The notes under the pieces are model-generated. The model did no database searches and was not told where the DNA came from. It saw nothing but the letters and a program-made list of their open reading frames with translations. Shown here in pieces: positions 1 through 15,685 of a DNA stretch of 64,000 nucleotides. The position numbers were made by a program, and so were the translations under genes. The DNA lies in assembly GCA_003331065.1 (NCBI GenBank), contig QENB01000001.1, forward strand, positions 248,001 to 312,000. The letters are read 5' to 3'. How positions within the stretch are numbered: position 1 is the first letter of the stretch; each line of letters opens with the position of its first letter. This DNA is from Candidatus Tokpelaia sp. JSC188 (lineage in GTDB: Bacteria > Pseudomonadota > Alphaproteobacteria > Rhizobiales > Rhizobiaceae).

Positions 1-1792
1 AAACCATCATAAGATCGGCCATTTCATCGATAATTACGACAATATAAGGCATAGATTCCAGCTCAAAATTTTCCGTCTCAAAAAGCGGTTCGCCAGTTTC
101 CTTATCGAAACCAGTCTGCAAGGTACGTGACAAAGCTTCACCTTTCTTCTGGCTTTCTTTAATGCGATTGTTGTAGCTATCAATATTGCGCACACCAAGC
201 TTTGCCATCTTTCTGTATCGCTCCTCCATTTCCCGAATCGTCCATTTCAGAGCGATAATTGCCTTTTTGGGATTAGTAACAACAGGAATTAGTAGATGAG
301 GAATACCATCATAAACAGATAGTTCTAACATTTTAGGATCAATCATAATGAAACGACATTCTTTTGGTGTCCTGCGATAAAGAAGAGACATAATCATGAT
401 ATTGATGGCGACTGATTTACCAGAACCTGTTGTGCCTGCAATTAATATATGCGGCATTCTAGAAAGATCGGCAATAACGGGATCTCCGCCAATAGTTTTA
501 CCAAGTGTTAACCCTAGTTTTGCTTTACATTCCTGAAATTCAGGTGTTTCCAACATTTCTCGCAGATAAACAGTTTCCCGAATTGAATTGGGCAATTCGA
601 TACCAATAGCATTACGGCCTGGTACCACTGCAATACGGGCTGAAGTAACGCTCATTGAGCGAGCAATATCATCTGCAAGGCTGACGATTCGTGCCGATTT
701 TACCCCTGGTGCAGGTTCCAGTTCATAAAGAGTAACAATAGGGCCAGTATGGACATTGATAATATCTCCTTTAATGCCAAAGTTTTCCAAGACAGCCTCA
801 AGCGTTTGAACATTTTTTGATAGCGCTTTGCGTAATAAAATTCTGTCCTGCACGATTTTTTTTGATGATGTTAGATATGAAATCTGCGGTAGCTCAAAAT
901 TCTTTCTATTACTTTCTGCATTTTTTTTCATATATTTCATTGAATGACTACTGTTTCCAGAAGAGTTCTGTGCGGAAAAACCAGGTATAATTCGCTCTTG
1001 ATCTGATTCTTCTGCAAAAAGAATATCAGCCTTTATAATATTTTTTTGTTTTCTAATAAGTCGACGCGATAATGATAAAGAATGCAGGAATCCTGCAAAA
1101 ATACTACCACTCAAATTTGAAATAAAGGTGCTTTTCTTTTTGCCATTCTGTCGTATTACCTTGTTAGGTGGAGTCTCTTCGACCAAAGTTATTCTCTTTA
1201 GCGTTGGTTTATTATTACCGATAGCCCCTCCTGCATAGCTAGCCATTATAAACGCCAGCAAGATAAATAACAGGACTAGCATTGATTTTATAATAAGAGA
1301 TAACCTATCCAGAAAAACATCACAGAAACTGAGAATTTTATCACCCAAAATCCCTCCTAAGCCGATAGGTAGTGGCCAGATTGTAGGCGGAGAAAATATA
1401 GCAAGGGCAGCACTGAAAAAAATGATACATAAGAACCAGAAAAAAAACCTCTGCGGAAGATGATACAAACTGCGTTGGGAAATCAGAAAAATACTCCAGA
1501 AAAATGGAGGTAATAGTGTGATAACACTGGCTAATCCGAAAAATTGCATAGAAAGATCAGCATAAACCGCACCCCAAAAACCAAGAATATTCGTAACAAG
1601 ATTATCGCTAGCATAGCTCAATGAAGGATCAGCGATATTCCATGTTGCTAGGGCTATGCTCGCTAAAATGACAATTACTAGCAATCCCAACCCAAAAAAG
1701 GTGGAGATCTGGCGATAAAATATATCAAGCAGATCTTTTAATTGATAGCCATCTTCAGCTGCTATATCATAAGCTGAAGGATTTTCTCGCAT
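1..1792 (-). CDS. ftsK: DNA translocase FtsK (3' end cut by window edge)
   Basis: Septum-anchored hexameric DNA pump that segregates chromosome termini and activates XerCD recombination. The reading frame is open from an ATG at 1792 to the left edge, giving about 597 residues (start MRENPSAYDIAAEDGY). The first ~190 residues contain about four hydrophobic membrane segments, followed by a polar linker, then the motor domain. The Walker A GTTGSGKSV and Walker B VVIIDEMADL are both present, as is the FtsK beta-domain stretch GDPVIADLSRMPHILIAG. The last ~200 residues, including the DNA-orienting gamma domain, lie outside the window. The linker is short compared with E. coli FtsK, as is usual in rhizobia. 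It is divergent from ubiH across a 259-base gap. Identity is certain; the C-terminal state cannot be seen. Confidence 0.96.
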   Translation of the reverse strand, partial: MRENPSAYDIAAEDGYQLKDLLDIFYRQISTFFGLGLLVIVILASIALATWNIADPSLSYASDNLVTNILGFWGAVYADLSMQFFGLASVITLLPPFFWSIFLISQRSLYHLPQRFFFWFLCIIFFSAALAIFSPPTIWPLPIGLGGILGDKILSFCDVFLDRLSLIIKSMLVLLFILLAFIMASYAGGAIGNNKPTLKRITLVEETPPNKVIRQNGKKKSTFISNLSGSIFAGFLHSLSLSRRLIRKQKNIIKADILFAEESDQERIIPGFSAQNSSGNSSHSMKYMKKNAESNRKNFELPQISYLTSSKKIVQDRILLRKALSKNVQTLEAVLENFGIKGDIINVHTGPIVTLYELEPAPGVKSARIVSLADDIARSMSVTSARIAVVPGRNAIGIELPNSIRETVYLREMLETPEFQECKAKLGLTLGKTIGGDPVIADLSRMPHILIAGTTGSGKSVAINIMIMSLLYRRTPKECRFIMIDPKMLELSVYDGIPHLLIPVVTNPKKAIIALKWTIREMEERYRKMAKLGVRNIDSYNNRIKESQKKGEALSRTLQTGFDKETGEPLFETENFELESMPYIVVIIDEMADLMMV

Positions 1793-2051
1793 AATATTTC
1801 CTGCCTGAATATCACTGCACTACCACACAGAGTTTCCGCAAATACATATATCTATAAAGAGTTAACGGTCTATAAGCAACTAGAATTAGCAAGAATTTTC
1901 TCCTACGCTGCCGTACCAGTTCTATATACAATCGCTGAAACAGGTTCTAGTCTGATAAGTTAATATTGTTTATGGAATATGTATGTGCCCTGTGATAATA
2001 CTTATCCATCAACTAAAACTTTAGTAAAGATATACTGTATAAAATAAAAAA

Positions 2052-3293
2052 ATGACAATAATAAAAAATCAGGTGCTTCACGAAGCAGATATTATTATCA
2101 TTGGTAGTGCTTATATAGGGTTATCCTTAGCTATTGCTGTGAAAACCGCTGCACCGCAATTGAATATCATTATTGTTGACGCAGCCAAGCCAAATACATG
2201 GAAAATTGATCCGCGTGCTTTTGCCATTTCCGCTGCAGCAGTACGAATGCTTGATCAATTGCAGTGCTGGCAAACGATATTGCCAGAAGCTGAGCCAATC
2301 CGTGAAATGATTGTAACGGATTCGCGTGTAAGTGACCCCATTCGTCCAGTTTTCCTGACATTTGCAGGCGATGTCACCCCCGGAGAGCCTTTTGCCTATA
2401 TGGTAGAAGGCTGCCACTTGAACACCTGCCTCTATCAACGTGCTAATGCTCTGAAAATTCGTATTATTAAAGGTGCGGGTATTAAAAAATTTGATGAGAT
2501 GCTTCAAAGTATTCGTGTTTATCTTGATAACGGTATTGTTTATCAAACTCAATTGCTGGTAGGAGCAGATGGTTTATATTCAAAAATACGTGAAATAGCT
2601 GGCGTCAAAATATTACATCAGCCCTATGGGCAAACGGGTATTGTTTGCACAATTACCCATGAATGTTCACATTATGGACGGGCTGAGGAGCATTTTTTGC
2701 CAGCAGGACCATTTGCTGTTTTGCCACTTAAAGGCAATCGTTCCTCGCTAGTCTGGAATGAGCGTGATGAAAATGCGAAACGATTACTTTCTGCAGATGA
2801 CATGACGTTTAAAATAGAACTTGAAAGTCGTCTCGGTCATCATCTAGGTGTTTTGCAAATTGAAGGTGCCCGGCATGCTTTTCCTACTGGGTTTATGCTT
2901 GTGCGGAATTTTGTACGCAAGCGTTTTGCACTTATTGGTGATGCGGCCCACAGCATCCACCCGATTTCAGGGCAAGGGCTTAATCTTGGCTTACAAGATG
3001 CCGCGGCTTTAGCAGAGATCATTGTGGAAACTGCCCGCTTAGGTCTTGATATTGGCTCTTTGACAGAACTCAAACGCTACCAAAGCTGGCGTCGCTTTGC
3101 AACAGTGCGAATGGGTATTACAGCAGATTTTCTTAACCGTATATTTTCCAATGATATCATGCCATTGCGTGCTATTCGTGACATTGGTCTTGGCTTAGTT
3201 GATCGCATGCCTTACCTTAAAAATTACTTTATCCAGCAAGCCGCAGGGCTCAGAAACGATTCTCCTCGTCTTCTACTCGGAAAGCCAATTTAA
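2052..3293 (+). CDS. ubiH: UbiH/UbiF-family ubiquinone biosynthesis FAD monooxygenase
   Basis: Flavin-dependent aromatic hydroxylase of ubiquinone synthesis (UbiH/COQ6 family), acting at the inner face of the membrane; 413 aa, normal for the family. The N-terminal Rossmann motif reads IIIIGSAYIGLSLAIAV, so the second glycine of GxGxxG is replaced by Ala (GSAYIG). The mid-protein motif LLVGADGLYSKIR (DG motif) and the second FAD motif FALIGDAAHSIHPISGQG are intact, followed by LNLGLQDAAALAE. The ATG at 2052 follows an AT-rich leader with no strong Shine-Dalgarno. It stands alone, divergent from ftsK and convergent with nrdF. Which ring position it hydroxylates cannot be decided from one gene; alphaproteobacteria often use broad-specificity members. 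Confidence 0.88.
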   Translation: MTIIKNQVLHEADIIIIGSAYIGLSLAIAVKTAAPQLNIIIVDAAKPNTWKIDPRAFAISAAAVRMLDQLQCWQTILPEAEPIREMIVTDSRVSDPIRPVFLTFAGDVTPGEPFAYMVEGCHLNTCLYQRANALKIRIIKGAGIKKFDEMLQSIRVYLDNGIVYQTQLLVGADGLYSKIREIAGVKILHQPYGQTGIVCTITHECSHYGRAEEHFLPAGPFAVLPLKGNRSSLVWNERDENAKRLLSADDMTFKIELESRLGHHLGVLQIEGARHAFPTGFMLVRNFVRKRFALIGDAAHSIHPISGQGLNLGLQDAAALAEIIVETARLGLDIGSLTELKRYQSWRRFATVRMGITADFLNRIFSNDIMPLRAIRDIGLGLVDRMPYLKNYFIQQAAGLRNDSPRLLLGKPI

Positions 3294-3575
3294 TATCCTC
3301 TTTGATTGCTTCTGCTATTCATTCCCTGAACTGATCGTGCTTGCTATCTTAATTCTTGTATCAACTAAAGGCATCACCCCCTCATATTTTTCCGATCTGT
3401 CCGATTGTTGCTTTTTTATTACAATAAATGGAGATGGATTCTTAATCTTCTCTCTATTTTAACCCATTGAGAGGTAAGATTCTCTATGCAACACTAGAAA
3501 ATAACTAGAAACCTTGGTTGCTCTGCTTTTATCAGCTATCATTCTGCTACGATTGGAAAGTAATTTTTCTTTATT

Positions 3576-6692
<3,117 letters not shown>

Positions 6693-6699
<7 letters not shown>

Positions 6700-7091
6700 T
6701 TCTGTTTCCAAAATATATTCAATCTACGGCGGACATGGTATACGTCATCGTCAGTGCCTCTCAATTCAAAACAATAGAGACAAGGCACTTGACATTTTTG
6801 TGCAATAACAGAGCCTGAAAGCGCATACATTGCTCCAAAATTACGATTACCACCGGCAATAACTGCGCGAATTAAGGCACGATTCTCAGGATAGTTGAGA
6901 AAATGTACAACCGCTTTCGGCACAGCATCGCGACCTTCATTATCTGAATAAGTCGGTATAACTAAGATATAAGGTTCATCAAGAATAGGAGATTCTCCCT
7001 TACTCTCAATACGCAAGGCCCGTACACCTAACCGGTCAACGAAACTATGTGTATTACCAGTAGCACTTGAATAATAAACGACAAGGCTCAT
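6693..7091 (-). CDS. nrdI: NrdI flavodoxin-like activator of class Ib RNR
   Basis: Flavodoxin-fold protein that supplies the oxidant for assembling the Mn(III)-tyrosyl radical cofactor of NrdF; 132 aa, family-typical. The FMN phosphate loop reads [17 protein letters not shown] near the N-terminus, and the isoalloxazine-contacting loop is AGGNRNFG around residues 80-87. It starts at ATG 7091, three bases after the nrdH stop, and runs into nrdE. Its presence marks the operon as the manganese-capable Ib type. Confidence 0.95.
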
Positions 7092-7094
7092 GGA

Positions 7095-7316
7095 CTATTG
7101 AATCCTAGTGATCATATCCGGACGAAAACCTGCCCAATGCAGATCTCCTGCAACAATAACAGGGACCTGGCGATAACCAAGTTGTGTGACAAAAGATAAC
7201 GCTTGACTATCTTGACTAATATCAATAACTCGATAATTGATGCCGAGGCGCTCAAAAGCACGATATGTAGCGGAACACTGCACACAGGCCGGCTTGCTGT
7301 ATATTATGACGGTCAT
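7095..7316 (-). CDS. nrdH: NrdH glutaredoxin-like protein
   Basis: Small thioredoxin-fold electron donor to NrdE, 73 aa. Active-site motif CVQC at residues 11-14 (SKPACVQCSATYRAF), and the conserved C-terminal GYRQVPVIV and HWAGFRPD. First gene of nrdHIEF. ATG 7316 fits the family N-terminus (MTVIIYSK); an upstream in-frame TTG at 7349 would add 11 residues unlike the family. No NrdR box pair could be recognised upstream by eye. Confidence 0.95.
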   Translation of the reverse strand: MTVIIYSKPACVQCSATYRAFERLGINYRVIDISQDSQALSFVTQLGYRQVPVIVAGDLHWAGFRPDMITRIQ

Positions 7317-8039
7317 ATGGTTAAAAACCTTTTTTTGTAAGGAGAACAATCAAAAGAAGCCTTTCCAAATCATCTATAGACTCGGCATACATCAGACATA
7401 TCAGAGGAAGGCCCGCATTCCTGCCTGTATAGATTAAGAGCATTTGTGGCAAATTTAATGATCGATAAAAATAAGCCTAAATCCAGATTGCATCGCATTC
7501 CCTTTCTAAAGGACGATAAACCAGCATGCTAAGAATAACTGGTAAAGATATGCCATAACAAGGGTATAAAATAGAATATCCATCATATCCTTATATATTA
7601 CTGATAAAACCATAACCTTCGCTGTAGAAGAATACCCTATCCCTTGTCTTGCAATACCCAAAGTAACCTCCTGAACCGCAATAATAACGGTGCTCTACCA
7701 AAAACTACAAGCCAAACTACCTGTATTAAAGCCAAAGCCGCAGTCACCATTTACAGTCTCGGGAAAGCTTTGGATTTTGGACTAATTTCCATACCAAGGT
7801 TCCCTCTTTACCTTCTAATTCAAGAATCTGAAACCAAAAGAATCCTGAATACTAAATACAGTATCTGAAAAGAATACCGACCAAGAAAACGAATTATAAT
7901 TTCTACCATGATACAAACATAACACAATTTGTCAGAGTGACAAGAACTTGAAAATAAATGTTTACAAATTTGTTTTATACGCAAAAAATAAAAAATTAGA
8001 CACTAATGTCTCTTAATGCTTTATAAACCAATACCGACA
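7317..8039. other. 723-base gap upstream of nrdHIEF
   Basis: This AT-rich spacer must hold the nrd promoter at its left side and the atp operon terminator at its right side. A 74-codon plus-strand frame at 7644-7868 has no family resemblance and no convincing ribosome binding site. I recognise no gene. Confidence 0.5.
7983..8011 (-). terminator. Likely terminator of the atpHAGDC operon
   Basis: On the minus strand, a short inverted repeat AGACA-TTAG-TGTCT (8011-7998) is followed by AATTTTTTATTTTTT. It begins 29 bases after the atpC stop. The stem is only 5 bp, so strength is uncertain, but position and U-tract fit an intrinsic terminator. Confidence 0.5.
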
Positions 8040-8447
8040 TTAGACAAATCTCTCAATATCCCGAATAACAGAAAGCTGATAAAGAAATTCTTCTATTTTA
8101 TTGCGATGAGCATCTGTCTTCGCAATTTTAAATTCGCTATGGGCTTCAGCAATTCGACGATCAATATCATCTGGGTCTAACTGTTCAATCGGCATAATAG
8201 TCGTTGTAAGCAAAGAGCAAATTGCAGGCCTAATATCAACGAAACCACCAAAGACAACAAACACCTGTTCCGCCTTCTCTATAGCCCTAATATGCAGAAA
8301 CCCAGGTGTAATACGTGTTATTACAGGGGAATGGTTGAGCATAATAGTTAGATACCCCGTACAACTAGGAAGAATAACTTCCTCAACTGTTTCGGAAAAC
8401 AGCAAATTTTCCGGTGTAACAAGTTCAAATTGAAAGGTCTTTGCCAT
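8040..8447 (-). CDS. atpC: ATP synthase F1 epsilon subunit
   Basis: Central-stalk subunit that couples gamma rotation to the c-ring and can inhibit ATP hydrolysis; 135 aa. The N-terminal beta-sandwich is clear: FQFELVTPENLLFS, VILPSCTGYLTIMLNHSPVI and the FVVFGGFVDI strand. The C-terminal helical part is short, as in other rhizobia. Last gene of the F1 operon, 113 bases after atpD, a looser spacing than the rest. Confidence 0.95.
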   Translation of the reverse strand: MAKTFQFELVTPENLLFSETVEEVILPSCTGYLTIMLNHSPVITRITPGFLHIRAIEKAEQVFVVFGGFVDIRPAICSLLTTTIMPIEQLDPDDIDRRIAEAHSEFKIAKTDAHRNKIEEFLYQLSVIRDIERFV

Positions 8448-8560
8448 TTTTGTTTGCCTTTAATCGTTTTTTTGCGTTACAAAAAACAACTTATAAAAGG
8501 ATATCCAGATGCTAAATTTAGAGGGGCATCCAAAAATTTTCTACCAGCTATACTTAATAT

Positions 8561-10138
<1,578 letters not shown>

Positions 10139-10150
10139 TTACCTTCCGAG

Positions 10151-11035
10151 TTAGAGCGCTTCCGCGCCTGCAATAATTTCGATTAACTCTGTAGTTATCC
10201 TTGCCTGACGTTGACGATTATAGGTAATCGACAGTTTATTAATCATTTCTCCAGCGTTGCGTGTCGCATTATCCATTGCACTCATCTTAGCACCCATTTC
10301 ACTGACAATATTTTCAAGCAATGCATGAAAAACTTGGATAGATACGCTATGTGGAATAAGCTCTTCTAGAATGGAAACTGCAGCCGGTTCGCATTCATAA
10401 ACTGCATTAATACTTCTGTTTGCCTTCATATGATCCGCATGTTGTATAACAGGCAGTGGAACGAGCTGTCTAGCAACCGGCTTTTGGTTGATAACGGACT
10501 TGAATTCTGAACACAATAAGGTACAGATATCGAATTCACTAATATTAAAATGGGTAAGTATTTTGTTAGAAATTCTATCAGCGTCAGAAAAAGCAATCTG
10601 CTTTATGCCGTGTAGATCAACATGCTCGATCATTAAATGCCCAAATTCACGCTTTAGAATATCCGCACCCTTTTTGCCCACCGTCATAATCTTAACAGCT
10701 TTCCCTTCATTTAAGCGATTACGAATAAAATCACGGGCAAAACGTGTAATCTGTGAATTAAATCCACCGCACAAACCGCGTTCCGATGTGCAAACAACGA
10801 CGAAATGGGTATTATCCTTACCGGTACCCGTCAATCGTATTATATCCTTTGCTTCGATATTTGTCAGAACGTTCTCAAGAACTGCTTCTAATCGCAGAGA
10901 ATAAGGACGGGCTGCCGCCACTGCCTCTTGAGCACGGCGTAGTTTTGCTGCAGCGACCATCTGCATTGCCTTGGTGATTTTCTGCGTAGCCTTAACCGCA
11001 GCAATACAGTCTCTTAAATCTTTAAGTGAAGCCAC
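10151..11035 (-). CDS. atpG: ATP synthase F1 gamma subunit
   Basis: Rotating central shaft of F1, 294 aa. The N-terminal helix [22 protein letters not shown], the family signature [10 protein letters not shown] near residue 90, and the C-terminal helix [21 protein letters not shown] are all present. Lies between atpA and atpD with 18-base spacers on each side. Confidence 0.97.
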   Translation of the reverse strand: MASLKDLRDCIAAVKATQKITKAMQMVAAAKLRRAQEAVAAARPYSLRLEAVLENVLTNIEAKDIIRLTGTGKDNTHFVVVCTSERGLCGGFNSQITRFARDFIRNRLNEGKAVKIMTVGKKGADILKREFGHLMIEHVDLHGIKQIAFSDADRISNKILTHFNISEFDICTLLCSEFKSVINQKPVARQLVPLPVIQHADHMKANRSINAVYECEPAAVSILEELIPHSVSIQVFHALLENIVSEMGAKMSAMDNATRNAGEMINKLSITYNRQRQARITTELIEIIAGAEAL

Positions 11036-11053
11036 AAAACTGCCCTTCCCATT

Positions 11054-12583
11054 TCAAAGGAAATTTTTAGTATAAATATCAAGCGCTGTTTTGAGTCTTT
11101 TCTTAAGTTCACCGATGATTTGTTCGCCATTCCGAATATCATCAAGAATATCCCTGTAATTAGTACGTAGAAGCGTTAGGAGTCCCTGTTCAAAGATATT
11201 AACCTGCTTGATGGATAGCTTATCGAGGTAGCCATTCACTCCTGCAAAAATTGCGACAACTTGCTCTTCTATCTTCAAAGGTGAAAATTGAGACTGTTTG
11301 AGAAGCTCTGTCAAACGTGCTCCGCGGTTCAAAAAACGGTTAGTTGCAGCATCGAGATCAGAGCCAAATTGCGCAAATGCCGCCATTTCACGATACTGTG
11401 CTAATTCACCCTTGATCGAGCTGGCAACTTGTTTCATCGGTTTAATCTGGGCAGAAGAGCCAACACGCGAAACGGAAAGGCCAATATTCACAGCCGGACG
11501 GATACCTTGGTAAAACAAATTTGTTTCAAGAAAAATCTGTCCATCGGTAATTGAAATCACATTGGTTGGAATATAAGCTGAAACATCATTTGCTTGAGTT
11601 TCGATTATCGGTAAGGCGGTCAATGAACCGGCTCCGTTATCATCATTTAACTTGGCTGCACGTTCAAGCAGGCGTGAATGCAAATAAAAAATATCTCCTG
11701 GATAAGCTTCACGGCCTGGAGGCCGGCGCAGGAGCAATGACATCTGACGATAGGCAACAGCCTGTTTTGATAAATCATCGTAGGCGATCAGTGCATGCAT
11801 GCCATTATCACGGAAATATTCGCCCATAGCGCAGCCAGAAAAAGGCGCAAGAAATTGCATAGGAGCTGGATCTGACGCAGTTGCAGCAACAATGATTGAA
11901 TACTTAAGAGCTCCATGTTCTTCTAAAACTTTTACAAATTGCGCAACAGTTGAACGCTTTTGTCCGATAGCGACATAGATACAATAAAGTCTATCTTTTT
12001 CCTCACCATATTCGTGAATTGGTTTTTGGTTCAGAAATGTATCGAGAATAATAGAGGTTTTTCCGGTTTGACGATCACCGATAACCAGTTCCCGTTGACC
12101 ACGGCCAATTGGAATAAGTGCGTCAATTACCTTTAACCCTGTCGACATCGGCTCATGCACAGATTTACGCGAAATGATCCCTGGCGCTTTGACATCTACA
12201 CGGTGACGCTTCATTGTCTTGATTGGTCCTTTGCCATCTATCGCATTACCGAGTGTGTCCACAACACGACCAAGCAGCTCCTTACCAACTGGTACATCAA
12301 CGATAGAACCCGTGCGACTGACCGTATCCCCTTCAAGAATATCGCGGTCAGACCCAAAAATAACTATACCGACATTGTCAATTTCCAAATTAAGTGCCAT
12401 GCCGCGCACGCCACTTGAAAACTCGACCATTTCACCAGCCTGGACATTATCCAGACCATACACACGGGCGATGCCATCGCCCACTGATAATACACTACCA
12501 ACTTCAGAAACTTTGGCTTCTTTTCCAAAGTTTCTAATTCTTTCTTGCAGAATTTTAGAAATTTCCGAAGGTTTGATATCCAT
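11054..12583 (-). CDS. atpA: ATP synthase F1 alpha subunit
   Basis: Non-catalytic nucleotide-binding subunit of F1, 509 aa. The N-terminus [16 protein letters not shown], Walker [31 protein letters not shown] and the arginine-finger segment [15 protein letters not shown] are all conserved. The start ATG overlaps the atpH stop (ATGA), indicating translational coupling. Confidence 0.98.
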   Translation of the reverse strand: MDIKPSEISKILQERIRNFGKEAKVSEVGSVLSVGDGIARVYGLDNVQAGEMVEFSSGVRGMALNLEIDNVGIVIFGSDRDILEGDTVSRTGSIVDVPVGKELLGRVVDTLGNAIDGKGPIKTMKRHRVDVKAPGIISRKSVHEPMSTGLKVIDALIPIGRGQRELVIGDRQTGKTSIILDTFLNQKPIHEYGEEKDRLYCIYVAIGQKRSTVAQFVKVLEEHGALKYSIIVAATASDPAPMQFLAPFSGCAMGEYFRDNGMHALIAYDDLSKQAVAYRQMSLLLRRPPGREAYPGDIFYLHSRLLERAAKLNDDNGAGSLTALPIIETQANDVSAYIPTNVISITDGQIFLETNLFYQGIRPAVNIGLSVSRVGSSAQIKPMKQVASSIKGELAQYREMAAFAQFGSDLDAATNRFLNRGARLTELLKQSQFSPLKIEEQVVAIFAGVNGYLDKLSIKQVNIFEQGLLTLLRTNYRDILDDIRNGEQIIGELKKRLKTALDIYTKNFL

Positions 12584-13158
12584 CAGCCGACCTCTTTCAG
12601 TACTCGCTTAAGCGAAGATAATTTGGCACGCAGCGATGTATCAATCTGGCATGAACCCACCCGGATAATCAATCCGCCCAGGATAGCAGGATCAACGTCT
12701 ACCCTCAAGATAACATTTTTTCCAACTAGCTTTATAAGCACCGCTTTCAATTGCATTTGCTGGTCTACATCCAACGCATGAACTGAAATAATATCGGCAA
12801 AAACAGTCCCCTGCGCAGTCGCAACTAGGTCATGAAATGCCTCAATAATGTCAAGTAAGATGAAGAGTCTCTGATTTGAAGCAACAACTCGTAAAAAACT
12901 TCCGATAAGAACAGAAGCATCAGTTTTATAGAGATTTAATTTTTTAATAAGTACATCAATTACTTGAAGCTGCTCTCGGACAGAAAAAGTAGGATTTCTT
13001 ACAAAACGCTTAAAATCACCACTTGCATCAAGAAGTCGAGAAATCACGCTAAGCTCATCGTCGATAATCTTTAGATATCCGACTTTTGAGGCCAGTTTAA
13101 AAAATGATCCAGCATATCGCCGAGCTACCAATGACATAGGCCAAGACGTTCTTGCCAC
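12583..13158 (-). CDS. atpH: ATP synthase F1 delta subunit
   Basis: Peripheral-stalk subunit joining F1 to b/b', 191 aa. The N-terminal [13 protein letters not shown] and the C-terminal [20 protein letters not shown] match the OSCP/delta family. The frame begins with GTG at 13158, preceded by GAAGAGAGA; a downstream ATG at 13137 is possible but would shorten the N-terminus. First gene of the F1 operon, with priA upstream on the same strand, the usual rhizobial arrangement; F0 genes are not in this window. Confidence 0.94.
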   Translation of the reverse strand: MARTSWPMSLVARRYAGSFFKLASKVGYLKIIDDELSVISRLLDASGDFKRFVRNPTFSVREQLQVIDVLIKKLNLYKTDASVLIGSFLRVVASNQRLFILLDIIEAFHDLVATAQGTVFADIISVHALDVDQQMQLKAVLIKLVGKNVILRVDVDPAILGGLIIRVGSCQIDTSLRAKLSSLKRVLKEVG

Positions 13159-13492
13159 AATTATCTCTCTTCATCCATCAAAAGCTAGCCTTTATTAACA
13201 GATCAAACTCTATAATTTCATTCAATTTGTTAAAAAATAAAAATTTTCATATTCAAACTTAATACATCAGGTGTGCATCTATCATAGACAACCAGAACTC
13301 GCAATATGTGGAAGAGCGGATTTTACCCTTTCCAACCGCTTTGTTTCATTATTTAAATATCCTTTGATTAGAAATATTCCATATTCTCTAATATACATAA
13401 TACGCAAAATTATGACCAGATACTCAAGAAATTAGTTATGAAATACTTCACGAGTTCAATTTATAAACCACTGCATGATAAGATATCAAGTC
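13159..13492. other. 334-base spacer between priA and atpH
   Basis: AT-rich non-coding stretch expected to contain the promoter of the F1 operon. No gene, repeat or clear hairpin was recognised. Confidence 0.5.
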
Positions 13493-15685
13493 TTATAGAA
13501 AACTTTGGGGATCAATATCAATCTGAAGGCAGATTGATCTACGTGTAGCAGGAGCGGCAGCCAGAAGGCTCCGGATAAAAGCCTGCATATTCACGCGACG
13601 ATCTCCATGCAAAAGAAGACGAAAACGATAACGTCCGCGAACCAAGGAAAGCGGTGCTTCAGCAGGGCCAAACACATTTATATCAGATCCTCTAGGAGCA
13701 GCTCGACGTAAAGCTCGTGCATAATTTTCCACTTCCTCGCGAGCCTTACCTGAAACAATCAATGCTGCTAATCTGCCAAAAGGAGGAAGTCGGTTTGGTT
13801 CGCGCTCTTCTATCTCACGAGCGTAAAATGCTGTGCTATTATTAGTAACAATTGCTTTCATGACCGGATGGTCAGGTTGCCAGGTTTGGATAAGACCACG
13901 GCTTTTTAGCCCCGTACGCCCTGCACGACCTGTTACCTGAGATAATAATTGAAAAGTGCGCTCAGCAGCCCGAGGATCGCCATTGGCAAGACCAAGATCA
14001 GCATCAATCACTCCGACAAGCGTCACGCGCGGAAAATTATGGCCTTTCGTAATAAGCTGTGTGCCAATTACAATATCAATATGCCCTCTAGAAACAGCTT
14101 CTAGTTCAGAGTGCAGTTGTTTAAGTCCACCCTCTATATCTGTAGACAAAACAAGAATTCTGGCATCAGAAAATTTTTTCGATACTTCTTCGGCAATTCG
14201 TTCAATCCCAGGGCCACAGGCAACAAGGTGATCTATCGCGCCACATTCAGGACAGACTTTTGGCATCGATTGATGATAACCGCAATGATGACACTGCAAC
14301 CGAGAATAATGTCGATGTTCAACCAACCAGATTGAACAGTTAGGACATGAAAAACGATGAGCACAGACACGGCACAATGTCAGCGGAGCATAACCGCGTC
14401 GGTTAAGAAAAAGAAGAGACTGCTCTTTACGCTGTAACACCTCCCTTATAGCAGTAATCATCGGGGGTGAAAGAAAATGTTTGGCTGGCGGCGGATTATT
14501 CCGCATATCAATAGTTTTGATATTCGGCATGGCTGCGCAACCAAAGCGTAATGGCAAATGAATATAGCGATAACGCCCTTGCTTGGCATTCACTTGACTT
14601 TCAATTGATGGAGTTGCTGATGCTAAAATGACTGGAATACCAATAATCTGCCCACGAGCAACAGCCATGTCACGAGCATTGTAAAAAACTTGACCTTCCT
14701 GTTTATAAGCCGCATCATGTTCTTCATCGACAACAATAAGGCCAAGGTTTTGAAAAGGAAGAAAAAGGGCTGAACGTGCACCAGCAATAACCTGGATTCG
14801 CCCTTTCGCTACCTGTTGCCAGATACGTTCACGCCGGCGTGGTGTAAGATCAGAATGCCAATCAATAGGAGCTACGCCAAAACGCGCATAAAACCGATCA
14901 AGGAATTGCTGTGTTAAAGCAATTTCTGGCAGAAGAATCAAAACTTGGCGTCCTTGATTCAAGGCATAGGCTATGGCCTCAAAGTAAACCTCCGTTTTTC
15001 CGGAACCGGTTACACCATCCAGAAGGCATACGCTAAAGCGATTTTTCAAAACTGCATCTTGCAAAACGTTTGCTGCCTTGCGTTGGTGATTTTCAAGTAT
15101 GACGGACTTACAGGTGATGTCTGGCAAAGGAACGATCGACGCGGGAGGCAATTCAGCTCTTTCAAACACACCTTTCGCCTTAAGCCCATCAACGACACTG
15201 ATAGATACGTTTGCAGCACGAGCAAGAGCTGTTCGGCTCCAGACTATCCCGTTGCGTGACAGCTCAAGTACCCGCATACGCTGAGGAGTTATACGCTCAG
15301 GCATTCGACCGGAAAAGCGAATGCCCTTTAACATTTCTTCAGGAGTAAAAGTTGTAGAAACGCGGAGCACCATACGAACTATCAAGCCAATTGGTGAAAG
15401 CGTATAAGATGAAACGAAGTGAATGAACTTCATCAACTCCAACTGGATAGCGGGATAATCAAATACTTCAGAAATTTGGCGTAGCTTTTTAGCAGAAAAA
15501 TCCTTAGTCGTAGTCGTAATATCTGTCACAATACCAACCACCTGACGTGATCCCAACGGCACACGAACAATTGATCCAAGAATAATTTGTTTTTCATCCG
15601 GCACAATATAAAAATACGGTCGCTCGGTAGGCGCTGAAAGTAGAACAGCTACAATCTTTTTGTCAGATGTCGAATTTTTTTCCAT
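13493..15685 (-). CDS. priA: Primosomal helicase PriA
   Basis: Superfamily 2 3'-5' helicase that restarts stalled forks, 730 aa from ATG 15685. The N-terminal DNA-binding part is followed by Walker A DGVTGSGKTEVYFEA, the DEEH box LIVVDEEHDAAYKQEG, and the zinc-binding cysteines CRVCAHRFSCPNC and CHHCGYHQSMPKVCPECG. Helicase motif VI is in QLLSQVTGRAGR. I prefer ATG 15685 because GAGG lies 6 bases upstream; an in-frame ATG at 15721 has no ribosome site. Adjacent to atpH on the same strand and divergent from the transaldolase gene. Confidence 0.96.
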   Translation of the reverse strand: MEKNSTSDKKIVAVLLSAPTERPYFYIVPDEKQIILGSIVRVPLGSRQVVGIVTDITTTTKDFSAKKLRQISEVFDYPAIQLELMKFIHFVSSYTLSPIGLIVRMVLRVSTTFTPEEMLKGIRFSGRMPERITPQRMRVLELSRNGIVWSRTALARAANVSISVVDGLKAKGVFERAELPPASIVPLPDITCKSVILENHQRKAANVLQDAVLKNRFSVCLLDGVTGSGKTEVYFEAIAYALNQGRQVLILLPEIALTQQFLDRFYARFGVAPIDWHSDLTPRRRERIWQQVAKGRIQVIAGARSALFLPFQNLGLIVVDEEHDAAYKQEGQVFYNARDMAVARGQIIGIPVILASATPSIESQVNAKQGRYRYIHLPLRFGCAAMPNIKTIDMRNNPPPAKHFLSPPMITAIREVLQRKEQSLLFLNRRGYAPLTLCRVCAHRFSCPNCSIWLVEHRHYSRLQCHHCGYHQSMPKVCPECGAIDHLVACGPGIERIAEEVSKKFSDARILVLSTDIEGGLKQLHSELEAVSRGHIDIVIGTQLITKGHNFPRVTLVGVIDADLGLANGDPRAAERTFQLLSQVTGRAGRTGLKSRGLIQTWQPDHPVMKAIVTNNSTAFYAREIEEREPNRLPPFGRLAALIVSGKAREEVENYARALRRAAPRGSDINVFGPAEAPLSLVRGRYRFRLLLHGDRRVNMQAFIRSLLAAAPATRRSICLQIDIDPQSFL

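Noticed and set aside
7644-7868. 74-codon plus-strand frame upstream of nrd
   Set aside because: No family similarity, no ribosome binding site, low-complexity Asn/Thr/Lys content; treated as chance.
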